DNA of 64,000 bases. It comes from Caprella mutica (taxonomy: Eukaryota > Arthropoda > Malacostraca > Amphipoda > Caprellidae). Location of the stretch: contig CANNZV010003189.1 of NCBI GenBank assembly GCA_947561585.1, forward strand, positions 1 through 64,000. Reading direction: 5' to 3'. Numbering within the stretch: the first letter of the stretch is position 1; every line of letters begins with the position of its first letter. This document shows positions 34,555-43,660 of this stretch, one piece after another. The notes beneath the pieces are model-generated. The model worked only from the letters and a program-made list of their open reading frames with translations. It was not told where the DNA came from and made no database searches. A program made the position numbers and the translations under genes.

Positions 34555-35534
34555 GAATTGCTTTATTTTGTATTTTAAAGTTTGTATGGGATATATTTCA
34601 TTTTATTTTTTACTATCACATTAATAGCCAGGTATAAATATATAGTATTATTATAGTGATTTAAGCCGAAACATTTCATATGAACACATAAAAAATGTTT
34701 ATCTATCGATTACAGTTATGAAATTAGATATGCTAAACGGGTTGACTGTATCATTAAATTATTTACCTCCTTTAATATTTTTCATTAATTAATGAGTTAT
34801 TAGTATCCAAAATATGGAACTGAAATAACAGGGTACTAACTAGACTAAAAGTGGAAACGTAAGAATGAGAATAAAATAGTTACAATAGAGGTAAATACTA
34901 ATTATTTTGTATGCTTTTATGGAAATATGGAACAGTCCGAAAACACGGACGTGTTTACGTTTATATAATTTAAAGTAGCACATAAAAGTACCAATATCTA
35001 GCTATTTATTTCATATCACATTTAATTATCAATCAATTGTTTATAGTAGTATATTATACATGTATGTATTTTATGTAGTCACTGTTGAAAAAAATTCTGT
35101 CATGAAAAACTAATTTCTGAACCAACAATGCTTCCAATAAACTAATCTGAGTACCTACTAATAGTGATGTTTATGGTAGTTATTGTGAAAATACACCGCA
35201 AATAATTGAAGTTATTGTAAATATAGAAAAAAAGTTTCCGTTTTCTATCTTTATGTACTATAATATCTACGAGACATGCCTCGCTATTATCACAAATTTT
35301 ATAAGACTGAGGTATAATAAAATCGAGGCCTACCTGTAATCATTGAATAAAGTATTCAGTTTAATTATTTTCCTGTTGCCGGCCAGTAGGAGCTGGAGAA
35401 GAAGATTACGATGAGAATTAAGGCAAAGACCATCAAAAATGGGTGTTTTCTACTTTTATATTGTAGAATATTATAAATAATATATAATAAACAATATGTA
35501 CACTACACATTATAATTACAATACAAAATAAAGC
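34555..35534. other. Loop of the foldback element
   Basis: AT-rich, about 980 bp, with no coding sequence. Just inside the arms TTGCTTTATTTTGTATTTTA (left) and TACAAAATAAAGCATTTCGT (right) continue the inverted symmetry. Confidence 0.55.
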
Positions 35535-35637
35535 ATTTCGTGGACGAATTGTCCGTGGACGAAATGTCCGTTGGACGAAATGTCCGTGGACAAGATATCC
35601 GTGGACGAATTGTCCGTGGACGTAATGTCCGTGCACG
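35535..35637. repeat. Right minisatellite arm of the foldback element
   Basis: About seven units of GTGGACGAAATGTCC in inverse orientation to 34291-34554. The arm is much shorter than the left one, as expected if the arrays change length independently. Confidence 0.9.
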
Positions 35638-36282
35638 ACTATTTTATGTTCATCTTTTATTTAATTTCAAATATTAAATTAGGCTGATGCAATAGTCATT
35701 CCGATTGCATCATTCTGAAGTTTCTGGAAGATATCTTGATCGTTCATTTAGAAGATATTTAGTACAATGTTTAAATCTTAATATTAAAACTTTCGCTTTT
35801 TCAAAATTACTCTATATTAATTAAATAATTATTTATGTTAGTTTAACTACTTTAAATTGATATATTAAATTCACTTAGTATCAATCATTTCAATGAAACT
35901 TTCCATGACGTCATCAAAACTTGAGTTTGAATGAGCCGTCATTCCATTGTCAACCAGAAAGAGACTCGCTTTATGCCGAGATATTGTCACGCGCAGAACT
36001 GTAATAAAATTGCTGCCTACAACGATTTCATTCCCCACAGCCTACTAAGTTTATTTAATTATGTGTGGTTAGATACTATTTAATAAAGGTAAATAACGGT
36101 AAGTAAAATCAATAACCCCACAGTAACTTATACCTTTTCTAAGTCTAGTTGGCAGAAGTGAAAAATGAATTGGCAGAATTGAATGTCTTATTGCAGATGT
36201 AAAAATGGAAAATGTAAGTATGACAAGCAATTACAAAATAGAAGTTATTTTATGAGTATTTTTGCACCAGACTCTACCTCTA
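35638..36282. other. AT-rich intergenic DNA
   Basis: No gene or repeat that I can support. Confidence 0.4.
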
Positions 36283-36527
36283 TCCAATTATAGTATAACA
36301 CTTAATTATAGGATAACACTTAATTATAGGATAACACTTAATTATAGGATAACACTTAATTATAGGATAATACCCAATTATAGGATAACACTTAATTATA
36401 GGATAACACTTAATTATAGGATAATACCGAATTATAGGATAACACTTAATTATAGGATAACACTTAATTATAGGATAATACCCAATTATAGGATACTACC
36501 TATAATTGTGTATTATCCTATAATAAA
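36283..36527. repeat. 18-bp minisatellite ending in a hairpin
   Basis: About twelve units of AATTATAGGATAACACTT with ATACCC variants. At the right end the motif appears inverted (TATAATTGTGTATTATCC, TATAAT), giving a fold-back of the last unit. Confidence 0.92.
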
Positions 36528-37099
36528 GTATTATATATGAAAGGCAAAGATTTACTATAAAGTTTAGGTTATCGATAAATCGGATATATTGAGTATAAAC
36601 TGTGTTTTCTGTATTGTTTGAGGTTTAAATGATGTGTTTTTTTGTTAATGATTTAAATTTAGGCATAAATGACTACTACCATGAAATATATTAATTTTTG
36701 TGCAATAATGAGTTGCTATATTTATTTCCCACAACATTAACCTAAAGTTTGTTTCATTACCCTAATTTTGTACAAAATTTACTGCACATCCAAATAAGAG
36801 TAATATTTGTCATAGTTATCCCTCAATGGCCAAAATTTTCTATGATTTTAATCATAGAAAACTAAAACTGCACACGAGTTATGAAGGAACCATCACTTCA
36901 TAACTGAGGAGTTTCACTGTATTAAATATATGTACATATATTGTTAAATAAGCTGGAGTTAGTTAGCTACAGAGAACTTTATCGCAAGTTCGCGCATACG
37001 ACCTTTGCACAATCTCGAGATTGCCGTCCAATTTCAAGAGAGTTAAAATGCGCAGTGAAATCTTCAGATTGCGCAAATTCGGCAAATTGCACAAAGACA

Positions 37100-37322
37100 T
37101 ACACCTAACACAAAAATCTAAGACCTCGTAGTTGAAGAGCATAACCCTAGCGCTATCCTCTAAAACTGTAAGTAGCGTTAACAAATAATAAACATAGAAA
37201 AAGGTAAACACATAATCCAAATTACAACAGTTCGGGGACCATGTGATACCACCTCCACCAACCCCCCTCCTCTCTCTCTCTCTCTTCCATTCACCACAGA
37301 CAGCTTCAGAATAGAACACATG
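37100..37322 (-). mobile_element. SINE-like repeat, 5' half
   Basis: Reverse-complement match: CCTAACACAAAAATCTAAGA, CCTCGTAGTTGAAGAGCATA, CCCTAGCGCTATCCTCTAAA and CACCACAGACAGCTTCAGAA. It includes an expanded CT run at 37267-37286. The family's 3' half is missing. Confidence 0.8.
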
Positions 37323-37460
37323 TTGATAAACTTATATAAATCATCATTAATGAGTTCGATTTCTTCTAACTTCACATAAAATGTTTAATATGTATTAAAA
37401 AATAAAAATAAATTCATTCTTGTTGTACCTACCTACAGAAGACTGAGAACTCCTCCATGT

Positions 37461-37562
37461 TAGTGTGCTCCTCTCTGCTGGAGTGCTCCTCTCTGTTGGT
37501 GTGCTCCTCTCTGCTGGAGTGCTCCTCTCTGTTGGTGCCGTTCCTTTCTGATGTGCTCCTCT
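37461..37562. repeat. 18/36-bp tandem repeat (TGCTCCTCTCTG)
   Basis: Alternating units TGCTCCTCTCTGCTGGAG and TGCTCCTCTCTGTTGGTG, about five in all. On the - strand one frame is open across it (REEHSSREEHTNREEH-type). A coding exon cannot be excluded, but no partner exon was found. Confidence 0.85.
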
Positions 37563-37879
37563 TATTTAACATTATCAAGCTTTCTATAAGTTAAAAAGCG
37601 GCTTAATTTACTTGAAAGATTTAATGGAAATTTAATTATTGGATAGTACATCCATCTGGAAATCATCTGAAAATGGAAATCAACTCCCAGGTGTAGCCGT
37701 TGAACAATGAGTACAATAAGCGATACAGTATCAATATATATGTTAATAATTTCAGTTGTTCTATGCTCTTTGTGTTGGTTACATCTGTTTTACAGTCGCT
37801 ATAAAGTTCTATTATAAACAGTAACAGTGGAGAGAAAAATATATTCTGGAAAACTATTTCTCAACCAATCCGTAGAAAT
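37563..37879. other. Upstream of the galactosyltransferase-like exon
   Basis: AT-rich DNA. The frame is open back to 37805, after the TAA at 37802, with no earlier ATG. No TATA-type promoter was identified with confidence. Confidence 0.4.
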
Positions 37880-38835
37880 ATGAAAATAAGTAAAGATAAG
37901 TTTCATCACTTCTTCAAGTCAAAAACAGTTTTGCAACTATTTTGCATAGCGATGATATCGTGTTTTCTAGCAATCAACTACTACATGATCTTTCAATTTG
38001 TGTATACTAACCTGAAATTTGGTAGAAAGCCATTCGACAGGGAAGTATCTTTGAAAAAGGTGAATCCCCCAACAGTTACTAAGAATAGAGTCCGTTCAAA
38101 TGGTTCTTTTAAAAAGAAGACAACTCTAATACCTGTGTCAGAATTAATTAAGAAATTGAAAGCAAACGACAAACCTGCAGAGATTTTCCATTTCAACTAT
38201 TCATCAGTTAACAGTAATCAGTGCGATTTTAAACCAATTGTTGGGGGAGTAAATATTCTTCTTCTAGTGAAAAGTGCTTTAAAGAATCACCCAAGGAGAA
38301 ATGCTATAAGGGAAACTTGGGGCAAACCTGGGATCTACGAAGGAAACGTCGTCAGAACAGTTTTTCTTGTAGGAATGTTTTCTCGTAAACGGGTATATCC
38401 AGAGAGTAAAAACAGCAACATCACCGACATCATTCAGGCTGATTTCCAAGATGTTTATTTTAATAACACTTTGAAAACTTCTATGGCATTCGATTGGATC
38501 ATCAGGAACTGCAAAAACGTCGATTATTATACATTCGTTGATGACGATTACCTGGTATCAATTTCTAACGTCTTAAAATTCATCCGAAATCCTCTGAACT
38601 ATAATTCTATTACAGTTGCTCCTAAACATCTTGTCCATGGCTCCAGTGAAGACCTGTGGGCTGGTAATCTCGTCATAGCTAGACCATTTAGAGGAAAAAG
38701 CAGTAGATATTATATGTCTATCGACCAGTATCCTTACGACTTCTACCCGCCTTTCTTGTCAGGCGGAATGTTCATTCTCTCCAACAACAGTTTCCAAAAA
38801 CTCAACGATGCGTCACTTTACGTTGAAAAATACAA
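37880..38835 (+). CDS. Beta-1,3-galactosyltransferase-like (GT31) protein, partial
   Basis: The first coding exon (318 codons plus two bases) of a Golgi type II glycosyltransferase. Residues 1-15 are a basic cytosolic tail and about 16-41 a membrane anchor (LQLFCIAMISCFLAINYYMI). A stem follows, and the catalytic domain starts near 123. Family motifs are VNILLLVKS (124-132), RRNAIRETWG (139-148), VFLVG (161-165), the metal/UDP-binding DxD as FVDDDYL (219-225), and YPPFLSGGMFIL (289-300). N-glycosylation sites are NYS (106), NIT (180) and NNT (195). GT31 enzymes add galactose or N-acetyl-hexosamine in beta-1,3 linkage from UDP-sugar. The exon ends TACAA|GTAAGT (donor 38836) in phase 2. The C-terminal part with the late acidic EDV/DDV motif should be in a further exon, which I could not find. 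The family member (brn, beta3GalT or other) is unresolved. Confidence 0.85.
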
Positions 38836-39130
38836 GTAAGTTTTCTTTAGCATCTTTACTGATTTCTGGCTTTGAAACTCTTTCCCCGCGTATTGGTACC
38901 TCCAATATTGCGTATTGACCAACAGGTCAATACGCAGAAAATAAATAGTTGCGTAATGATTCATCATTGGATAAACATTTATAAGTCCAGAACCGAATAT
39001 TACAAAAGAAAACAGTCCAGAGCTGTCAACAGGTTTATTTAAACTCAGCACTGTTTAAATAAACCTCATAACTTGAGTTATTGAGATACACAGTTTTGGG
39101 TACTCAGTAATTCTCATTAAAATATTATAG
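38836..39130 (+). other. Start of intron after the galactosyltransferase exon
   Basis: It begins GTAAGTTTTC. It contains two small hairpins: CGTATTGACC/GGTCAATACG at 38910-38934 and GGTTTATTTAAAC/GTTTAAATAAACC at 39030-39065. Confidence 0.55.
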
Positions 39131-39215
39131 ATATCTATATCAAAGTTTCCCAACCTTTTCCAACTCGTGGACCCCTTGAGCATTTTATAATTTTTCGTGG
39201 GGCCCTTATAATCCA
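39131..39215. mobile_element. Transposon-end-like segment (TTTCCCAACC...GTGGACCCC)
   Basis: AAAGTTTCCCAACCTTTTCC then AACTCGTGGACCCCTT resembles the termini of hAT-type or SINE repeats common in animals (GGTTCCCAACC...GACCCC). This is recognition by eye of a motif only. Confidence 0.35.
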
Positions 39216-40500
39216 GATCAATCGTCGAAATCTAGCCTTGTGATCTGCACTGATTTGCTTTATCCCCCTTATGGTCTCGCCTTCCACATCCCTTTCTTCC
39301 TCACCGTCAACTCCTCTATCTTCCCGCCTTACACATCCTTTACCCTCCACCACCTACACCCATCATCAAACCCTCATCAGCTTAAAACAACAAATGCACT
39401 CTCAGACTTCCATTTATCTATCCTAATTCACTTCTCAATAATCATACCAATTACCATCACAAACAACTGTGCTGTATCCGTGCTCCTCTGCCTAAGAACA
39501 CTTCTAACCTCCAACTCTCCCATCTTTGCCCCTCCCTCCATATTTCACTCCAATCACACTCATAATATTTCATTTTCTCAATCTAAGCCTGACAATCCAC
39601 ACTATCAAATGCCTTTCATTCTAAATCATTCCTCCACACAATAACCCAAAATTCCTTTTGCCTCCCTTCCTTGAACTCTGCTTGCACCTATCTGCCCCAT
39701 CATTCTATCATTTGACATACCTATAAGCACCTTCTTTCCCACATTGGTTAGGGCAATGGGTCGATGTTCAGTTGCCATTGCCCTCCTAACCTTGGAAATC
39801 ATGACAGTTATTGACTTCTTTAGTCCATCACCAAAGTTGACCAAACACACCAGTTTCCATCATCCCATTATAATGAGATGATGGAAACTGGTGTGATGGG
39901 TATTATCTCCATTCACGCCACACACACCTTTATAAATATCTCTCTTCCTGGCCATGGCTGCTTCCCACTTTAAATAATAGTTATCAGTATTTTTTGTACA
40001 TCCTCAATTTCAAATCTCACCTCCTCCATCCACTCCTCCACACCATTCACCACCTTCAGACTCAATGCCTCTGGCAGCTCTCATCTCTCACCTTCTTCTT
40101 CTTCTTCTTGTTTCAGTCACTACTGCATTCATCCCCTCTCTTCTCTGCATCGCAGGCTCCTCTTTTTTCTTCATTAAATGCCTCAATTACACTATTTTCA
40201 TCTCTCTGATGTATTTCTCTCCAGCATTGCAATCATTCTCTCTCTCTCTCTCTCCATATAAATTGATCGTTTTCTTGATTTTTCCCTCCCCTCTCAATTT
40301 ATCTTTCATTTATCACATTTTCTTTCCATTCCTGTTACTTTTCACTTCAGTGGCCATTTCATATTTTGTTCTCTCTTTCCTTAACTCTCTCCTTCTGCAC
40401 CTCATACATCTCTCAATATTGTTCCTGCATATTTTCAACCAGTGTACTTTTCTTCCTATTCGAATATTCTATGTAATTAATTTCTTTTTCTAATTGGCTC
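39216..40500 (-). pseudogene. Degenerate non-LTR retrotransposon (LINE) reverse transcriptase
   Basis: On the - strand, RT motifs survive in shifted frames: ISKVRRAMATEHRPIALTNV at about 39745-39805 (RT domain entry RPI.L.N), and further on AFDSVD (complement of 39593-39612), which is the core of the KAFDSVD RT motif. Upstream on the same strand, WEAAMARKRDIYKG near 39930-39975 fits the linker before RT. Stops and frameshifts are frequent. The YxDD catalytic motif was not found. A hairpin at 39850-39895 (CACCAGTTTCCATCATC and its inverse) interrupts it. The clade cannot be told. The + strand is accordingly CT-rich, and its open frames are shadows. Confidence 0.65.
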
Positions 40501-40923
40501 ATTCTTTTATCGTGGTTCTATCACGTCATTAGTTTTCTTATTTATCCTCTTCCTATATTTTTCAGGTATTCATCTGCCCTTCCTTTTACAAGTCTCCCAA
40601 ATTCATTCATATTCCCATTGAATCCCTCTCTCATTGCATTCTAGTGACAAAGTAACTGTAACTTAGTAGTATTCGATAGAATAGTAGTTAGTTTGCCTCT
40701 ATGGGGATCGTCTCCAAAGATTTTTTTAATATACATCGTAGTACTTTGAAATTTGATATACATATAGAATATCGAATAAAAAATCTTATTTGTTCTTGAT
40801 TAAAAACACATTTTCTCCATAGAAAACTAAATATTGGAAGAAAACGTGATTGTTGGTTGAGTAGAGTACAATAAATGTATCTCCTCTGTCAGTTTTTGAC
40901 CTGTCACACTGATGGTGTGGGTA
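40501..40923. other. AT-rich DNA left of the 10.9-kb element
   Basis: No gene. It ends at the target duplication TCATTGGA (40924-40931). Confidence 0.5.
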
Positions 40924-40931
40924 TCATTGGA
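40924..40931. repeat. Target-site duplication, left copy
   Basis: TCATTGGA, identical to 51851-51858. If one extra A/T is assigned to each inverted repeat, the duplication is CATTGG (6 bp). Confidence 0.9.
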
Positions 40932-41120
40932 AGGGCCACAAGCCAAAGTCTCTTAACCGAAAAAATCGGGTTGCTCAAGGTAAAGTCTCTTAAGCGCTTA
41001 GCACCAGTGAAAACGGTTACAATCTTGATGTGCTAAGCGCTTAACACTCACGTAAAACGGTTGGAGTTGGCGGCAAACAAGAGTCTCTTAACCGCATCTC
41101 ATTGCATAGAAAACGGAGCG
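40932..41120 (+). repeat. Left terminal inverted repeat of the 10.9-kb element
   Basis: 189 bp. AGTCTCTTAA occurs three times in the same direction (40947-40956, 40984-40993, 41082-41091). A perfect 14-bp stem TAAGCGCTTAGCAC (40991-41004) pairs with GTGCTAAGCGCTTA (41030-41043) around a 25-base loop. Repeated subterminal motifs of this sort often are transposase-binding sites. That function is inferred. Confidence 0.9.
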
Positions 41121-41789
41121 AGGGTAGACTCAAGTATTAACCTTGTTGTTATTAGACTCTTCTATTTATATGGAATGTAATATGTTTCCAATTTTTATAA
41201 TATAATAGCGGTAGATATATTGTACTATAAAAACAATAATTTTTAGAGGCCTGCAATAATTACTTCAAATCACTTCTAATTAATTTATAAGCACTTCTTA
41301 ACATCTTTATTTGACTAAACTTTAAATTATATTTTCATTCTCTGTTGCTCAATATGCAAGTCTTTAATTATCTTGTTTTTAATAAAGTAATATATTTAAA
41401 TAATTGTTAACATTGCATTATACTTTCAATCACACAATATCAGGAGAGGTTAGTTGAATTAAATGTTTAGTAGAATGATGGTAGTGAACACAAATATATT
41501 TTTTAATCTATAGTAGTCGGTTCCAATCTAGTCATTTGCTTTAGTAATTTACAAATAACTTCAAAACAATAACACTCACAAATTATCTGTACTGCACAGC
41601 AAAAAAAACTGAATTTGTATTGATTATTTAACAGTGGACAAATTTCATATTTCCTAAAATAAACTTTACTAATTGTAATGTATATATTTTAGGATTGGTG
41701 TGGGTAAACTACAGATTGGTAAATAACAAAAACAGTGATTTGGGAATTTAACATCCTGCGGACACTTTCCCTCCAAGCAAATCTTTTTA
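41121..41789. other. AT-rich interior of the 10.9-kb element
   Basis: No coding sequence, RNA gene or repeat that I can support. Confidence 0.5.
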
Positions 41790-42270
41790 TTGCTTTAATC
41801 AATGAAGCCGATGCTTCTCATCATCTTGCTGCAAACCGCATGGAATTTGATAGCATATTTTTGTTATTTTTATAATAAAAACTCTACAATACCTATTTTA
41901 CTTCACTTACTAATTTTAGGTCTGAAGAAAAAGAATGAACACCATTTGTTTTGATTGTCAACTAGACATACTATAACCATTTATTATGCGTGTAAAGGTA
42001 TGCAATTGGATAAACTTATTATAGGAACGTTTATATACTTTAGGAAACAAGTTATATCTTAATTAAACAAAAGCCGAAAACTTATTGTTTGTTCATAAAT
42101 TTAAAATAAAAACAAAGAGTGTACAATCTTCTTTCTCAGCGTCAGGTTAGTGATTCACTCTATTGTTGCTCACAGAGTATCAAAAACATTATAACCAAAT
42201 AATATAAATATACTGAGTCTAATTGTATGCGGTTTGCAGAATGATGATCATAGACCTTAGTTCTATAATA
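41790..42270. mobile_element. MITE-like element with GCAAACCGCAT ends
   Basis: Ends CATCTTGCTGCAAACCGCAT and ATGCGGTTTGCAGAATGATG are inverted. A second copy in inverse orientation lies at 55820-56300, outside the large element, and shares GAGTGTACAATCTTCTTTCT, CAGCGTCAGGTT. The centre is AT-rich and non-coding. Confidence 0.65.
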
Positions 42271-42656
42271 TTATGTAATAATAGAAGAAATAAATCTGGC
42301 GGTATTCATACAGATATTACTTTTATTAGTATCGACAATACAGATGAAGATTTCACAACTATAATTAATATATTTTAAATCTCATGAAGGAAAATAATAC
42401 AAATAATGGAGTTTTGCATGAGAACATTCCAAATGAAAGAAAAAAAATTGAATATATACTTACAATTACGAACCAAATACACGAAGGTAAGATGATCTAA
42501 ATAATTGATGCTGTACTTCTAATTATCAATACTGTATGTAGCTACTCTAAATAATGAAAAATGTAAATTAAGAGTAATACCATAAGTTAACTGTTAGCAA
42601 CTAGACTAGTATTGTGCTGAAGAGACACCAATCAATGTAATAAATTTATATTAGTA
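42271..42656. other. AT-rich interior of the 10.9-kb element
   Basis: No gene, RNA or repeat structure visible between the MITE and the SINE-like copy. Confidence 0.45.
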
Positions 42657-43146
42657 GGGGATTTAACGTTTGTTTCGGAACAAAATGCCACATCACTAAA
42701 GTCAAAAGAAAATTAAATACAAAGGACTGGAAACATAAGTGGAGAAGGAAAGTGGTTACATGAGCAGTGATACAAACAACTGTTATTACGAAGATTATGG
42801 ATGCAGAAAAGCTCCTCCGTCACTTACAAAGGAATGTGAAGAAAGACACAAGCACCGGTAACTGCACTCACGGATAGTGATAGTAAATGAAGCCTACGAG
42901 CCTACCAAACACAAAATCTAAGAGGAAAATGAAGAGGTGATAGTAAATGAAGCCTACGAGACTACCTAACACAAAATATAAGACCTAGTAGTTGAAGAGC
43001 ATAACCCTAGCGCTATCCTCTAAAACTGCAAGTAGCGTTAAAATATGAAAAACAATATAGAAACCACATTACAACAGTTTGGGTCCAAATGGAAGGCACC
43101 CCCCCTTCTCTTCCAATCACCACAGACAGTTTCAGAATAGAACCTC
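42657..43146 (-). mobile_element. SINE-like repeat, long copy with internal duplication
   Basis: It begins GGATTTAACGTTTGTTTCGG and runs to CACCACAGACAGTTTCAGAA. About 60 bp (GATAGTAAATGAAGCCTACG...) is duplicated at 42879 and 42940. It lies inside the 10.9-kb element, so it inserted later or was carried with it. Confidence 0.85.
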
Positions 43147-43255
43147 TGGCAGCTTAATATAATCAAATGATCATAGTTAATTTTTAAGGAGAAAAAGACA
43201 GATTGACAGAGCTAGAAATTTATCATCATTTAATGATCAGCTTTATTATTTTTAA

Positions 43256-43660
43256 TAGGAAGATTTAACGTCTGCTTCGACTCTGAGAAACATTCAGAAA
43301 ATAAAGTGGCTCCATTAACAATGTTACCTATCACCAGTCTAGTGACAATGCACTGGATGCAGAAAAGCTTGTTTCATAGAAGTATTAAAGTTTCACACCA
43401 AGAAATGTGACTGAAAGGGACACAAGCACCGGTGGCTGTACATATGGATGGAAAAGGAAACGAAAATGTGATACTAATCGAAGTCTACCTAAAAAATTTA
43501 ACATCGTAATTGAAGATCATAACCCTAGCGCTATTCTCTAAAACTGCAAGTAGCGTTAAAAAATGATAAACATAGAAATCCAAAACAGTTTGGAACCCAA
43601 GCGAGGCATCTCCCTTTTTCTTCCATTAACCATCGACAGCTTCAAGACGGAGCTTTTGGG
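43256..43660 (-). mobile_element. SINE-like repeat, diverged copy
   Basis: It starts GATTTAACGTCTGCTTCGAC and carries CATAACCCTAGCGCTATTCT and TAAAACTGCAAGTAGCGTTA. It is about 110 bp from the previous copy and in the same orientation. Confidence 0.8.

Larger units (their letters stand above)
34050..36925. mobile_element. Candidate pogo-like element bounded by CAGT...AAACT ends
   Basis: The left end TACAGTAAAACTGCTGAGTT (34051), with TAGTTATGAAGGAAGCACC, is mirrored by the right end CACTTCATAACTGAGGAGTT, TCACTGTA (36898-36925), with GAGTTATGAAGGAACCATC. Both sides also carry TCATAGAAAAC. TA flanks fit Tc1/mariner/pogo target preference. No transposase is present in the 2.9 kb. Inside lie a foldback (34291-35637) and a minisatellite (36283-36527). 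The two ends could also belong to separate insertions. Confidence 0.45.

Noticed and set aside
37431..37570. Possible - strand exon with REEHSS/REEHTN repeats
   Set aside because: The open frame is explained by an 18/36-bp tandem repeat; a donor-like GTAGGT follows, but no neighbouring exon was found.
39240..40493. Long CT-rich + strand open frames
   Set aside because: They are the reverse strand of a LINE reverse-transcriptase fossil.
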